Positions 48,847 through 58,820 of a stretch of DNA of 64,000 nt are shown piece by piece. The number at the start of each line of letters is the position of its first letter. Position 1 is the stretch's first letter. Made by a program: the position numbers and the translations under genes. The stretch covers positions 1 to 64,000 of the forward strand of contig NZ_CP011389.1 in the NCBI RefSeq assembly GCF_001007995.1, given 5' to 3'. Under the pieces are notes generated by a model. That model searched no databases and had not been told where the DNA came from. It saw only the letters and a list, made by a program, of their open reading frames with translations. The DNA is from Deinococcus soli (ex Cha et al. 2016) (GTDB lineage Bacteria > Deinococcota > Deinococci > Deinococcales > Deinococcaceae).

Positions 48847-49560
48847 TTACACCCCCAGCGCCGCGATGGCGCCCAGCAGGGCCACCGGGGCCGTTTCCGC
48901 GCGGAGGATGCGCGGGCCGAGCGTGACGGCGTGCGCGCCGCCCTGCACGAGCGTCTGCACCTCGGCGTCGGTCAGGCCGCCTTCCGGGCCGGTGATGACC
49001 GTGACCGGGGCGTCCCAGGTGACGACGTCCGACACGCGGACCGCCGAGCCGGGCTGCGCGACCAGCGTCAGGCCGCCGGGCTGGAAGCGGGCCAGCGGCA
49101 CGGGTGCCAGGACGGGCGGGACGATGGCGCGGCGGGACTGCTTGGCGGCCTCCTGCGCCACGCGGTTCAGGCGCACGAGTTTCTGATCGCCGATCTCGCG
49201 GACGTCCGCACGGGCCGTCACGAGCAGCTGGATCTGCGCGGCGCCCAGTTCGGTCGCGGCGCGCACCACGTCGGACAGCTTGTCGGCCTTCAGCAGCGCC
49301 ACCGCGACCGTCAGCGGCCAGGGCGTCTCGGCGGCCCCCTCGATGGCGTCGCCCAGGGTCAGCACAGCGCGGATCTCGTCCAGTTCGACGATCTCGGCCA
49401 GGGCCTCGGCGCCGCGCCCGTCGAACACGCGCACGGCGTCGCCCGCGTTCAGGCGCAGGACGTGCAGGTGTCGCGCCTCACCGGGCCCGAGGGTCATGGT
49501 GTCCGTCAGGGCGTCCACCCGCAGGCGGTGCCGGGGCAGCCTCGTCAGGGCGTCCGTCAT
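48847..49560 (-). CDS. rsmE: 16S rRNA m3U1498 methyltransferase RsmE
   Basis: The 237-residue protein has a PUA-like N-terminus and a SPOUT methyltransferase domain with the knot motifs [13 protein letters not shown] and [13 protein letters not shown]. It methylates N3 of U1498 in 16S rRNA. Its ATG overlaps the prmA stop (ATGA), so the two form an operon of ribosome-modifying genes. Confidence 0.93.
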   Translation of the reverse strand: MTDALTRLPRHRLRVDALTDTMTLGPGEARHLHVLRLNAGDAVRVFDGRGAEALAEIVELDEIRAVLTLGDAIEGAAETPWPLTVAVALLKADKLSDVVRAATELGAAQIQLLVTARADVREIGDQKLVRLNRVAQEAAKQSRRAIVPPVLAPVPLARFQPGGLTLVAQPGSAVRVSDVVTWDAPVTVITGPEGGLTDAEVQTLVQGGAHAVTLGPRILRAETAPVALLGAIAALGV

Positions 49561-50369
49561 TCGCCCGCGCGGGCGGTCACGAGTGCCCACTCGCCATCCG
49601 TGCGGACCTGCACGTCCGTGAACCCCTCGCGGTCCAGCGCGTCCTGCACCAGCGGCAGCTTCGTTGTCAGGATGCCGGTCAGGATCAGCGGCCCGCCGGG
49701 GCGCAGGTGCCCCACGTACGCCCCGGCCAGCAGGTCGTGCAGTTCCGCGTACAGGTTCGCCACGAGAACGTCGAACACGCCGTCCGCGACCACGTCACCC
49801 GGCAGGTCGTCGCCCAGCGTGCCCACCATGAACGCCGTGCGGCCCTCCGGCACCGCGTTGTCCCGCGCGTTCTCCTCCGCAATCGGGATGGTGATCGGGT
49901 CGATATCCACGCCCAGCGCGTACTCCGCGCCCAGCAGCGCACCCGCGATCGCCAGCACGCCACTCCCGGTACCCACGTCCAGAATCGTCTGCCCGTCCAG
50001 ATTCAGGTCCGACAGGGCCTCCACGGCCATGCGGGTCGTCGCGTGATGCCCGGTCCCGAACGCCATCCCTGGCTCGATGACCAGTCCCACCTGCCCGGCG
50101 GGAATCTCGGCGCGCAGCCACGGCGGCACGATCGTCACGCGGCCCGCCTGCACCGGGCGCAGGTTCGCCTTGAACTCCGCCAGCCAGTCCTGATCCGCCT
50201 CCAGCCGCCACTCGCCGTCCCGGATGAGGGGCGGCAGCTCGGTCTCCTCGTCGAAGTACGCGCGGATCAGCCCGGCGCGTTCCTCCAGACCGGTCGCCCC
50301 GGCCTCCCACAGCAGGTCGAGGTGATCCTCGCGCGTCTCGAACGTTCCCGGAAGGTGATACACCAGCAT
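49557..50369 (-). CDS. prmA: ribosomal protein L11 methyltransferase
   Basis: The 270-residue enzyme has the SAM-binding motif [20 protein letters not shown], preceded by [18 protein letters not shown] and followed by NLYAELHD, the PrmA pattern. The N-terminal domain that recognises L11 is present ([20 protein letters not shown]). It trimethylates L11 at several sites. ATG at 50369 has TACACT 6 nt upstream. Confidence 0.93.
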   Translation of the reverse strand: MLVYHLPGTFETREDHLDLLWEAGATGLEERAGLIRAYFDEETELPPLIRDGEWRLEADQDWLAEFKANLRPVQAGRVTIVPPWLRAEIPAGQVGLVIEPGMAFGTGHHATTRMAVEALSDLNLDGQTILDVGTGSGVLAIAGALLGAEYALGVDIDPITIPIAEENARDNAVPEGRTAFMVGTLGDDLPGDVVADGVFDVLVANLYAELHDLLAGAYVGHLRPGGPLILTGILTTKLPLVQDALDREGFTDVQVRTDGEWALVTARAGE

Positions 50370-50388
50370 CCCGCCAGTGTACAGCGGT

Positions 50389-50429
50389 GTGCTGATTCGT
50401 CCTGGGTGCAGCTCAGGACGATTCAGCAC
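50389..50429. repeat. hairpin between divergent prmA and proC
   Basis: GTGCTGATTCGTCCTG (50389-50404) pairs with 50414-50429 with one mismatch and a 9-base loop. It may be a regulatory or repeat element; the rest of 50430-50565 shows no gene. Confidence 0.5.
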
Positions 50430-50578
50430 CGAGCGGAGCGAGAACCCGTCACAGCCTGCGGCCTGAAGTGGAGTGGGCGGGCGTGCGGTTGGCCCGTTCA
50501 CGGAACGGATGGCCGCGCGCCCCGCACGTCTGCACGCCCGCCACGCCGCCAGGGGGGGGCGCACCTATACTGGCGCGC

Positions 50579-51370
50579 ATGAAACTCGCGATCGTCGGCG
50601 TCGGCAAACTCGGACTGGCCCTGCTGGAGGGCGTCACCGCCCAGGGCGTCCTGTCCCCCGCAGAGATCGGCCTGCTCGACGCGAACGCCGCCCGCGCGCA
50701 GGACGTCGCCGCCCGCACCGGCGCGCGCGTCATCACGCAGGCGGACCTGGGCCGCGCCGAACGCATCCTGATCAGCCTGCAACCCCGCGTGTTCCCCGAG
50801 GCCGCCGAGTGGCTCGCGCAGCCCAACGCCGGGTACATCAGCACCATGGCCGGCGTGCCCGTCTCGGCCCTGACCCGCCGCCTGGGCACCAAACGGGTCG
50901 TGCGGGTCATGCCGAACCTCGCCGCGACCATCGGGCACAGCCAGACCGCCATCACCGGCCCCCGCGAGGCCGGGGACGCGGGCGACCTCGCGTTCGCGCA
51001 CCAGATCTTCGACGCGGTCGGCGACGCCTACGATCTCCCCGAACACCTGTTCAACGCGTTCACCGGCATGAGCGCCAGCGGCCCCGCCTACGTCGCCGTC
51101 GTCGCTGAAGCCCTCGCGGACGGCGGGGTCCGCATGGGCCTCCCGCGCCCCCTGGCGAACGAACTCGCCGCGAAACTCCTGATCGCCACCGGCGAACTCG
51201 TCCAGCGCCGCGCCCACCCCGCGCTCCTCAAGGACGAGGTCGCCAGCCCCGGCGGCACCACCATCGCCGGTCTGGCCGCCCTCGAAGCCGCCGGGGTGCG
51301 CGGCGGCCTCATCGAAGCGGTTGTGAAGGCCACCCGTCGCGGCACCGAACTCGGCAAGGATCAGGACTGA
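50579..51370 (+). CDS. proC: pyrroline-5-carboxylate reductase
   Basis: The 263-residue enzyme begins with the NAD(P)-binding Rossmann motif [15 protein letters not shown]. It ends with the ProC block [21 protein letters not shown]. It makes proline from pyrroline-5-carboxylate. ATG at 50579 follows TATACT by exactly 7 nt, a leaderless pattern; longer upstream frames are not family-like. The convergent neighbour is bshC, with a shared terminator. Confidence 0.94.
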   Translation: MKLAIVGVGKLGLALLEGVTAQGVLSPAEIGLLDANAARAQDVAARTGARVITQADLGRAERILISLQPRVFPEAAEWLAQPNAGYISTMAGVPVSALTRRLGTKRVVRVMPNLAATIGHSQTAITGPREAGDAGDLAFAHQIFDAVGDAYDLPEHLFNAFTGMSASGPAYVAVVAEALADGGVRMGLPRPLANELAAKLLIATGELVQRRAHPALLKDEVASPGGTTIAGLAALEAAGVRGGLIEAVVKATRRGTELGKDQD

Positions 51371-51383
51371 ACACTGCTGTCAA

Positions 51384-51431
51384 AGGGTCGAAGGGTCTAA
51401 GGGACACACTCCACTTAGACCCTTCGACCTT
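51384..51431. terminator. bidirectional terminator between proC and bshC
   Basis: GGTCGAAGGGTCTAAG (51386-51401) pairs perfectly with 51414-51429 around a 12-base loop, flanked by AAA and TT. Confidence 0.8.
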
Positions 51432-51447
51432 CTGACCCTCGACCCCG

Positions 51448-53004
51448 TCAGGGAATGTCGAGTTCGCCCTGCCACCCCGCTGGGAGGGCCAGCAGCTGCC
51501 GCAGGGGTGTGTCGCCGTGCTTGAGGAGGTACGTCAGGAAGTTCATCTCGCGTTCCTGCGGCGTGCCGTTAGGGAGGAGGTGGGCTTTCAGGCGGGTGAG
51601 CTGGCCGCTGCGGTCGTTCTCGGCGCGGGCGAGGGCCTGCGTGGCGAGGCGTTGCAGGTGCGCGACGCGGGCGACGGTGCGGGTACGGGTGCGCGCGGCG
51701 GCGCCCACCAGCGTGGGGTCGAGGTCGGCGATCTCGGCGGTGATGGCGTCCAGGCTGGCAGTCAGGGCGTCCAGGCGATCGGCGGTGACGGCTCCGGCGT
51801 GGCGTTCGGCGGCCAGGGCGCGGCCCAGAACGCCGTCGGGATCCGCCTGGACCTGCGCGGCGGTGGCGTGCAGGCGGCCCAGCAGGCGGGTGACATTCGG
51901 TTCGCGCCACGTGACGCTCAGGCGGGGCCACAGCAGCGGCTGCCGCAGCCCGTGCAGGGGGTACACGTCCCGCAGCTGCGCGCCGTACGCGATCTCGCCG
52001 GGGCCGACCACAAACGCCAGGGTGGGCAGCAGAGCGTCCTGCACGGCGGGCCGCAGGCCAGCGGCGGGCGTGAGGCGGGTGGGGTCGGTGTCCAGCAGGG
52101 CCAGTAGCTCCGCGCGGGTGTACCGCCGAGTGGCGGTGACGAACGTCTGCCCGTCCACGCGCAGCAGGCGGCGCTGCCCGTCGTCCTCCTCGATGAAGAG
52201 GTTCGTGGCGCCGTCCGGGCGGCGCAGCTGCGGCTCGAACCCGTCGGCGATCATCCGCGCGGCGGCGGCCTCGATGGCCCGCGAGGATGCCAGCGGGTCG
52301 TTCAGTTCGCGCGCGAGGGTCGGGGCCATCAGGCGCGCCAGGGCCGGGTGCATCGGGTCGAGCACCAGCAGGCCCGCCCCGCCCAGCAGGCCGTGGATCA
52401 GCCGCGCGAACACGTCGGCGTAACTGCCGCCCACCTGCGCGGCCCGGTCGAAGCGGGCGCGGACGGCGGCCACGTGCTCGGCGGGGGCGTCGAAGGCGTC
52501 CAGCAGGGCGTGCACCTGCGCCGTCCACTCGGGGCGCCAGGGCACGCGGCCCACCGGGACGCCCTCCGGGACGTCCAGGGTCAGGCGGTGCAGGCGCTCG
52601 CCCGCGTCCAGCAGGGACGTGCCCGCCACCTCGGCGGCGTCGTGGTCCTGGCTGGCGATCCAGTACACCGCAGCGACCGGGGCGTCTTCGGTGTCCAGCT
52701 GCCGCGCCAGCAGAGCCGCGTCCGCGCCCTTGTGCACCGAGTAGGCCGGGCCGGTCAGGGCGCCCGCCTGCTGCCCGGTCACGACCACGCGGGACGCCGG
52801 GTGCGCCAGCCGCGTCAGATGGGCCTCCACGGTCGGGGTCAGGGTGCCCAGGTCGCGGTGGTAGGCACGCAGGGCGTCCGCGAGGGCCGCGCGGTCGATA
52901 TCGGGCCGGGTCTCGGCCTGCGCGGTCTCCAGCGCCCCTGCGGGCAGGCGCACGTAGTCCAGCAGCCCACCCTTCCTGTATTCCGCCCCTGCGTTTCGCG
53001 CCAT
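51448..53004 (-). CDS. bshC: bacillithiol biosynthesis cysteine-adding enzyme BshC
   Basis: The 518-residue protein has the BshC signatures VVTGQQAGALTGPAYSVHKGAD, WIASQDHDAAE and PGEIAYGAQLRDVY. BshC adds cysteine to glucosaminyl-malate in bacillithiol synthesis, the thiol used by Deinococcus. ATG at 53004 has GGAAGGGGA directly upstream; the longer open frame to 53115 is not family-like. No bshA or bshB is in the window. Confidence 0.92.
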   Translation of the reverse strand: MARNAGAEYRKGGLLDYVRLPAGALETAQAETRPDIDRAALADALRAYHRDLGTLTPTVEAHLTRLAHPASRVVVTGQQAGALTGPAYSVHKGADAALLARQLDTEDAPVAAVYWIASQDHDAAEVAGTSLLDAGERLHRLTLDVPEGVPVGRVPWRPEWTAQVHALLDAFDAPAEHVAAVRARFDRAAQVGGSYADVFARLIHGLLGGAGLLVLDPMHPALARLMAPTLARELNDPLASSRAIEAAAARMIADGFEPQLRRPDGATNLFIEEDDGQRRLLRVDGQTFVTATRRYTRAELLALLDTDPTRLTPAAGLRPAVQDALLPTLAFVVGPGEIAYGAQLRDVYPLHGLRQPLLWPRLSVTWREPNVTRLLGRLHATAAQVQADPDGVLGRALAAERHAGAVTADRLDALTASLDAITAEIADLDPTLVGAAARTRTRTVARVAHLQRLATQALARAENDRSGQLTRLKAHLLPNGTPQEREMNFLTYLLKHGDTPLRQLLALPAGWQGELDIP

Positions 53005-53052
53005 TCCCCTTCCTTCCCGGTGCCTGCCGCCCCAGGGGCAGCCCGGCCCGAT

Positions 53053-53073
53053 GCCGACCGGTTCATGGTCGGC
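53053..53073 (-). promoter_or_regulatory. hairpin in the bshC leader
   Basis: GCCGACC (53053-53059) pairs with GGTCGGC (53067-53073) about 50 bases before the bshC start. The 190-base gap to the next gene otherwise shows nothing certain; the function is unproven. Confidence 0.3.
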
Positions 53074-53194
53074 GTGCCCACCCGTTCTCGCTGAGAATGC
53101 CGGCGGACACTGCAACGGCTGTCACACTACACCAGAACCTAAAGCGGAGGGGCGCCGCGCGGCCCGCGCCAGACGGAGCCAGCAGCACTCGAGA

Positions 53195-53869
53195 TCAGCG
53201 CAGCGGTTCCTGCGTGGCGCGCTCCAGCCCCGCGCGGTCCGTCAGGATGATCCGCCGGTACCCCAGGTCCAGCAGGCCCCGCGAACGGAAGTCCCCCAGC
53301 AGCTTCGTGATCGTCTCGCGGGTGCTGCCCACCACATGCGCCAGATCCTGATGCGACACGCGGTCGCGTAGCGCCAGCGACCCGCCGTCCGGCCAGGGCC
53401 CCTCGCGCTCGGCGAGGTTCAGCAGGGCCAGCGCCAGCCGCTGCGACACCTCCAGGAACACCAGCCCCGACAGGCGCTCCTGCACGCCGCGCGTCTGCCG
53501 GGTGATCTGTTCGGTCAGCGCGACCGCCACGCCCGGCTGCCCCTGCGTGAGGCGCGTCAGGACGTCCCGGCCCAGCAGCAGCGCCTCGGCGTCGTCCATC
53601 GCCTCGGCGTACATGCCGCACTGCTCGCCCGGCAGCAGCGCCGCCGCGCACAGCAGCGACCCGGCGCCGTGCACGTCCAGCGTCACCTCACGCGCGCCCG
53701 TCCCCAGGCGGTACAGCCGCACCGAGCCGCGCAGCAGCACGAACAGCGCCTCGGCCGGGTCCTCCGGGTGAAACAGCAGTTCGCCCCGGCCCCAGCGCCC
53801 CACGCGCCCCGAGGCCGTCACCTGCGCCTGCACGTCCGCAGGAAGGGCACCGAAAGCACCGGGTAACAT
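53195..53869 (-). CDS. CRP/FNR family transcriptional regulator (second)
   Basis: The 224-residue protein has a cyclic-nucleotide-binding-like barrel (GRGELLFHPEDPAEALFVLLRGSVRLYRL) and a winged helix-turn-helix (VSHQDLAHVVGSTRETITKLLGDFRSRGLL). It lacks clear cysteine clusters of FNR. ATG at 53869 has CATACT exactly 7 nt upstream. It is divergent from the WecG-like gene across 109 bases, which it could regulate. Confidence 0.88.
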   Translation of the reverse strand: MLPGAFGALPADVQAQVTASGRVGRWGRGELLFHPEDPAEALFVLLRGSVRLYRLGTGAREVTLDVHGAGSLLCAAALLPGEQCGMYAEAMDDAEALLLGRDVLTRLTQGQPGVAVALTEQITRQTRGVQERLSGLVFLEVSQRLALALLNLAEREGPWPDGGSLALRDRVSHQDLAHVVGSTRETITKLLGDFRSRGLLDLGYRRIILTDRAGLERATQEPLR

Positions 53870-53978
53870 GCCCCGCAGTATGCCCCACCCGGGCCCGATC
53901 CGCGCAAGCCCCCGCGCTCCAGCCACACCCTTCGGTGGACGCGCCGCCCGGCGGGCGTGCATTACAATCCACGCCAGC

Positions 53979-54731
53979 ATGACCATCCCCACCCCACGCC
54001 AGCGTCTCACGCTGTTCGACCTGCCGCTGGACGTCGTGACCCTCGACGAGACCCTGGACCGCCTGGGCGACTGGATCTCCAACCAGCCGCGCGCGCCGCA
54101 CACGGTCGTCACCCTGAACCCCGAGTTCATCGTGCAGTCCCGCACCCAGCCAGACTTCGTGAACGCCATGCAGGTCGCGGACCTGATCACCGCCGACGGG
54201 GTCGGCATCGTCTGGGCCGCGCGGCAGCTCACGAACACCGAGGTGCCCCGCGCGCCCGGCTTCGACATCGTGCAGGGCCTCATGGGGCGCCACGGCGCGG
54301 ACCTGCGGGTGTTCTTCCTGGGCGCCAAACCCGGTGTGGCCGAGATCGCCGCGCAGAACGCCGCGCGCGACTACGGCATTCAGGTCGCGGGCATCCACCA
54401 CGGGTACTTCGACCTGCCCGAGGACCAGCGCGTCGCGGAACTCGTGCGCGGCAGCGGCGCCGACCTCCTGCTGACCGCCATGGGCGCCGGACGGCAGGAG
54501 ACCTTCAATCAGTACTGGCGGCAGGTCATGAACGTGCCCGTCATGATCGGCTGCGGCGGCGTGATCGACGTGCTGGCCGGGAACGCCGATCTCGCGCCCG
54601 CCTGGACGCGCCGAATGGGCGTCGAGTGGATCTGGCGCGTCGGCCTGGACCGCAAACGCTGGAACCGCGCGCCCCGCCTGGCGCAGTTCGTCCGCATGGT
54701 CCGCGCCGAGAAGAAACGCACCGCGAAGTAA
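53979..54731 (+). CDS. WecG/TagA/CpsF-family glycosyltransferase
   Basis: The 250-residue enzyme has the family blocks VVTLNPEFIVQSRTQPDF, LITADGVGIVWAARQL (catalytic aspartate), LTAMGAGRQETFNQYW and GCGGVIDVLAG. Members transfer ManNAc-uronate or ManNAc onto lipid-linked carriers for surface polymers. The substrate here is unknown. TACAAT lies 10 nt before the ATG. It is convergent with mrdA across a strong hairpin. Confidence 0.92.
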   Translation: MTIPTPRQRLTLFDLPLDVVTLDETLDRLGDWISNQPRAPHTVVTLNPEFIVQSRTQPDFVNAMQVADLITADGVGIVWAARQLTNTEVPRAPGFDIVQGLMGRHGADLRVFFLGAKPGVAEIAAQNAARDYGIQVAGIHHGYFDLPEDQRVAELVRGSGADLLLTAMGAGRQETFNQYWRQVMNVPVMIGCGGVIDVLAGNADLAPAWTRRMGVEWIWRVGLDRKRWNRAPRLAQFVRMVRAEKKRTAK

Positions 54732-54759
54732 CCCCGGCCAGGGATCAGGGACGACAGGG

Positions 54760-54800
54760 GAGGGGGAGGTGCCCGGGGTTCGCCCCCGCACCTCCCCCTC
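54760..54800. terminator. bidirectional terminator between the WecG-like gene and mrdA
   Basis: Perfect 13-base arms GAGGGGGAGGTGC (54760-54772) and 54788-54800. Confidence 0.8.
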
Positions 54801-54818
54801 GGCCCTCCCGCCGCTCCG

Positions 54819-56894
54819 TCAGGGGGTCTGCGCGCCCGGCGTGGCCTTCGTGGCGCTGTCCTTCGCCCGCTCCGCGCGGGTCTTGTACACCTGATGCATC
54901 TGCTCCAGTTCCCCGGTGCAGGGCTGCTGCTGCGCCAGCGGCAGCGCGCTGAGCTTCTCGTCCAGCGTCACGCACCAGCGCGCCGCGAACATCCGCTTCA
55001 CGGCCCGCAGCGCCGGGCCTGAACCCTCCCCGCCGAACTGGAAGAACGCCACCACCGCGAAGGTCGGCGTGCCGTCCTTCCCGATCGGCCCGTAGCCCTC
55101 GTACCACGCGTGCGTGTATGCGTACCCCTGCCGGGAACTCGTGCCGTTCTCGGCCGTGCCGGTCTTCCCGGCCGTCCGCACCGGGAAGCGGTCCGGGCCG
55201 ATCTCGTGCTGCGCCGTGCCGTAGCGGGTCCCGGCAGTCGTGCCGCTCATGCCCTCCTTCACGAACCTGAAGGCGTCCACCTTGCCGTTGTACACGACGC
55301 TCGTGGCGAGCTTGAGTGCTTCGCGCTTCCCGGCGACGCTGCGCAGCACCGTCAGGGGCCGCTGCTGCCCTTCGTTCACGATGGTGCTCATTACCCACGC
55401 GACCTGCGCGGGCGTCACCTGCACGCTGCCCTGCCCGATACTCATGTTCAGCGCGAAGCCCGGGTACCACGGGTCCTGCGGCGAGGTGTACTCGTCCGGG
55501 CCGCGCATCTCGCCCAGTTTCTCCCCGACGATCTCCAGCCCCGTGGGCCGCAGGTACCCCAGTTCCTTCATGCGCTGCACCAGCGTCCGCCCGTAACGTT
55601 CCGGACCGGCCGACGCCGCCGAGTGGTAATACCACGGGTTGCACGAGTACGAGATCGCCAGTTTCCCGTCCACCACGCCCAGCGGGTACCCCGCCCAGTT
55701 CTTGCGCGGCGCCCGCCCGAAGTAATACACCGGGTTGCACGGCAGCGAGAAGTTCCCCCAGCGTTCCTCCTGCATGAGGGTCGTGGCGATCTTGAACACG
55801 CTGCCCGGCGCGTACGCCTGCACCGCCCGGTTCGCCGTCACGGCGTCCAGTTCCGCCAGCGGCCGGTTCGGGTCGATCGCCCAGTTCTTCGCCTTCGGGT
55901 CCGGGCTCGGCACGCGCGAGAACCAGTTCGGGTCGTACGTCGGCGCGCTCGCCAGGGCCAGCACCTCGTTCGTGCGCGGATCCAGCGCGATCACCGCGCC
56001 CCGCGCGTACGGTTCTGGCGCCTTCCCGAACTTCGCCCGGCCCCGGTTCACGTCCGCCAGACCCTCACGCAGCGCCGTTTCGGCCGTGCGCTGCAGCAGC
56101 GAATCGATGGACAGCGTCACGTCCTTGCCCTTCACGCCCGGATCGATCACCCGTTCCGTCTGCGGCTTCCCGGCGGCCGTGACCTCCCGGCGGCGCAGGC
56201 CGTTCTTGCCTTCCAGCGTCTTCTGCAGGCTGTACTCCAGGCCCGAACGGCCCACGAGGTCCCCCTGCGTGTAGCCGTCCTCCTTCACCTGCGATTCGGA
56301 CGCTTCCTGCACGTACCCCAGGAGGTGCGCGGCCATCTTGCCCTGCGGGTACACCCGTTCAACGCGCTCGCGCAGTTCCAGGCTGGGCACGAGCACCGTG
56401 TACTCGTACAGCGCCGCCAGCCGCTCCTGCGGGATGTTCCGCGCCAGGACCGTTGCCGGTTCCCGCTCGTAATCCGGTTCGCGCGGCTGCCCGCCGACCA
56501 GTACGTCCCCCCCAATGCCCGCGAGGTACACGATCTTGTCCCACCCGGGAATGGGCGTCTCACGCTCGGACTTGCGCAGGCGCCCGGTGTACACCAGGTC
56601 CACCGCCAGCCGGTTCGTGGCCAGCAGCACCCCGTCCCGCGTGCGGATCTCGCCGCGCAGGGCACGCAGCACCTCGTCCCGCTGGTAGTTGCTGGCCGAA
56701 CGCACCGCGAACTGATCGTGCAGCGACACCTGCAGGTAGTACAGGCGCACGCCCAGCAGCGCCAGCGCCATGCTGAACCCCAGCGCGATCTTCTGCACCC
56801 GCGTGCCGCCCGCCACGCGCGGCGCGGTCAGGCCCGCCCCCGCGCGGCGCCGCAACCGGTCCCGCCGGTCCCAGACCCGGTCGGCGCGACTCAC
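54819..56894 (-). CDS. mrdA: penicillin-binding protein 2 (transpeptidase)
   Basis: The 691-residue protein has an N-terminal membrane anchor (IALGFSMALALLGVRLYYL), a dimerisation domain and the transpeptidase motifs SVFK, SCN and KTG (GSVFKIA, SYSCNPW, TAGKTGTAEN). It cross-links peptidoglycan in cell elongation with MreC and MreD. GTG at 56894 overlaps the mreD stop (GTGA). It is the last gene of the deoC-maf-mreC-mreD-mrdA run. Confidence 0.95.
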   Translation of the reverse strand: MSRADRVWDRRDRLRRRAGAGLTAPRVAGGTRVQKIALGFSMALALLGVRLYYLQVSLHDQFAVRSASNYQRDEVLRALRGEIRTRDGVLLATNRLAVDLVYTGRLRKSERETPIPGWDKIVYLAGIGGDVLVGGQPREPDYEREPATVLARNIPQERLAALYEYTVLVPSLELRERVERVYPQGKMAAHLLGYVQEASESQVKEDGYTQGDLVGRSGLEYSLQKTLEGKNGLRRREVTAAGKPQTERVIDPGVKGKDVTLSIDSLLQRTAETALREGLADVNRGRAKFGKAPEPYARGAVIALDPRTNEVLALASAPTYDPNWFSRVPSPDPKAKNWAIDPNRPLAELDAVTANRAVQAYAPGSVFKIATTLMQEERWGNFSLPCNPVYYFGRAPRKNWAGYPLGVVDGKLAISYSCNPWYYHSAASAGPERYGRTLVQRMKELGYLRPTGLEIVGEKLGEMRGPDEYTSPQDPWYPGFALNMSIGQGSVQVTPAQVAWVMSTIVNEGQQRPLTVLRSVAGKREALKLATSVVYNGKVDAFRFVKEGMSGTTAGTRYGTAQHEIGPDRFPVRTAGKTGTAENGTSSRQGYAYTHAWYEGYGPIGKDGTPTFAVVAFFQFGGEGSGPALRAVKRMFAARWCVTLDEKLSALPLAQQQPCTGELEQMHQVYKTRAERAKDSATKATPGAQTP

Positions 56895-57427
56895 GCGAGC
56901 TGCTCCTCGACCGTCACGCGCGGCCCGAACGTCCACGCCAGCAGCCGCTCCCACAGCGGGAACAGCAGGAACGTCCCCACGAACACCAGCGGCGGCGTGA
57001 CCGCCAGCATCTGCGGCGTCACCAGCGGCTCACGCAGCCAGTACGTCAGGAACAGGAACACCAGCCACTGCCCCGCCACGCCCAGCAGCACGCCCAGCAG
57101 CGCCTGCACCAGCCCCGCGTCCGACAGGTACCGCCGCGCCCACACCACCAGCAGCGCCGCGCCCGCCAGGCCCGCCGCGTGCAGGCCCAGCGTCCCGCCG
57201 CCCAGCACGTCCTGCGTGAACCCCAGCCCGTACGCGGCGAGCAGCGCCGACACCGGCGACAGGCGCGCCGCCAGTCCCACGGCCGTCAGCAGGAACAGGT
57301 CCGGGGTGGGCACCCCCACCGCGTCCGACAGGCGCGCCAGTAGCCCCTGCGCGAGCAGCAGCAGCAGCAGGTACACCACCAGCCGCGCCCAGCGCACCGA
57401 CCCGCGCCCCGTCACCGGACGGATCAC
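56891..57427 (-). CDS. mreD: rod shape-determining protein MreD
   Basis: The 178-residue membrane protein has about five or six helices with the MreD layout (PDLFLLTAVGLAARLSPVSALLAAYGLGFTQDVLGG). It anchors the elongation complex in the membrane. It overlaps both mreC and mrdA by four bases. Confidence 0.9.
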   Translation of the reverse strand: MIRPVTGRGSVRWARLVVYLLLLLLAQGLLARLSDAVGVPTPDLFLLTAVGLAARLSPVSALLAAYGLGFTQDVLGGGTLGLHAAGLAGAALLVVWARRYLSDAGLVQALLGVLLGVAGQWLVFLFLTYWLREPLVTPQMLAVTPPLVFVGTFLLFPLWERLLAWTFGPRVTVEEQLA

Positions 57428-58206
57428 AGGCCCTCCAGGATCGTCACGTCTTCCACCACGCCCACGTCCACGGCAGGCTTCACGATCACCGTGCGGCTGA
57501 TGTCATTCGGTCCCATCGGCAGCACCTCCTCTACGCGCCCTACCGGGATCCCCACCGGGAACACGCCCCCCTGACTGTTCGTCACGAGCACGTCCCCCAC
57601 CTTGATCGGCACGCCCCGCGAGAACTCCGCCCGCAACCGGTCCGGCGGCGTGCCATGCGCCACGCCACGCCCACCCCGGTTGCCCTGGAGCGTCACACCC
57701 ACGGCACTCTCCGGGTCCACGAGCGCCAGCACCGTGGACTGCCCCGGCGCGACACTCACCACCTGACCCACCAGCCCCGCCGGGACCGTCACGGGCATGT
57801 GCACCCGCACGCCGTCCCGCGCGCCACGGTTCAGGTCCAGCCGCGCCTGAAGCGGACTGGGGTCCACGCCGATTACCTGCGCGATCGCCAGCGCGTTCGG
57901 CGCCTGCGTGGTCGTGATGACCAGCACCTGCTTCAGTCGCCCCACCTCACGCGACAGCAACTCGTTGCGCTGCTTCAGGAGGTCGTTCTCCTTCTGCAGC
58001 GCCTTCACCTGCGCCGACTGGTCCCGGTCCTGCATGAGCGTCACGTACGCGCGGCGCACGTTGTCCGCCGCCGTGACCGACAGGCGCGTCACGGGCGCCA
58101 CGCCCGCCCGCAGCGCCGCCGGGGCCGCCACCTGAAACCGCGTCAGGACCATACTGAGAAACAACAGGCCCGCGAACACCGCCAGGATCAACCGCCAGCC
58201 CTTCAC
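57424..58206 (-). CDS. mreC: rod shape-determining protein MreC
   Basis: The 260-residue protein has one N-terminal membrane helix (ILAVFAGLLFLSMVL), a coiled coil (VKALQKENDLLKQRNELL) and an extracytoplasmic beta domain (VGQVVSVAPGQSTVLALVDPESAVGV, GDVLVTNSQGGVFPVGIPVG). It organises PBP2 and MreD. GTG at 58206 overlaps the maf stop. No mreB is present. Confidence 0.94.
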   Translation of the reverse strand: MKGWRLILAVFAGLLFLSMVLTRFQVAAPAALRAGVAPVTRLSVTAADNVRRAYVTLMQDRDQSAQVKALQKENDLLKQRNELLSREVGRLKQVLVITTTQAPNALAIAQVIGVDPSPLQARLDLNRGARDGVRVHMPVTVPAGLVGQVVSVAPGQSTVLALVDPESAVGVTLQGNRGGRGVAHGTPPDRLRAEFSRGVPIKVGDVLVTNSQGGVFPVGIPVGRVEEVLPMGPNDISRTVIVKPAVDVGVVEDVTILEGL

Positions 58207-58820
58207 TCGGCCCCGGCCCCCAGCGTGCCCCACACGGGCACCCCCGCCCCGCGCAGCAGGCGCGTCACGACACTCAGCGGGAAGCCCACCACGTTCGAGT
58301 ACTCACCCTCCAGCCGCTCCACGAGCGCCATCCCCAGCCCCTGGATGCCGTACCCGCCCGCCTTGTCCAGCCCCTCGCCGGACGCGGCGTAGTACGCGAT
58401 CTCTTGGGGCAGCAGGGTGCGGAAGGTGACCGCTGTGCGCGCCACCTCCACCACCTCTGCGTCACCCGACAGCACCGCGACGCCCGTATACACCTCGTGC
58501 GTGCGGCCCGACAGGCGGCGCAGGAACACCTCGTTCTCCTGCGCGGACTCCGGCTTGCCCAGCAACTCCGCGCCCGCCGCGACCACGGTATCTGCCGCGA
58601 TCACCACAGCGCCTTCCGCCATGCGCGCCACCGCGCGGCCCTTCAGCAGCGCCAGTTCCGCCGCCAGCCGCGCCGGGTCCGCCTCACGGCTGTCCTCCGG
58701 CTCACCACTGACCTGCACGGTGAACGGCACGCCCAGCCCGGTCAGCAGTTCCCGCCGACGCGGACTGCCCGACGCGAGCACCACCGGCACGCCCGGCGTG
58801 CCAGTTTCAACGGGGGTCAC
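58203..58820 (-). CDS. maf: Maf-family nucleoside triphosphate pyrophosphatase
   Basis: The 205-residue enzyme has the Maf blocks VVLASGSPRRRELL, VIAADTVV, LGKPESAQE, THEVYTGVAV and DKAGGYGIQGLG. Maf proteins hydrolyse dTTP/UTP or modified nucleotides and are often next to mre genes. GTG at 58820 directly precedes the deoC stop. Confidence 0.94.
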   Translation of the reverse strand: MTPVETGTPGVPVVLASGSPRRRELLTGLGVPFTVQVSGEPEDSREADPARLAAELALLKGRAVARMAEGAVVIAADTVVAAGAELLGKPESAQENEVFLRRLSGRTHEVYTGVAVLSGDAEVVEVARTAVTFRTLLPQEIAYYAASGEGLDKAGGYGIQGLGMALVERLEGEYSNVVGFPLSVVTRLLRGAGVPVWGTLGAGAE

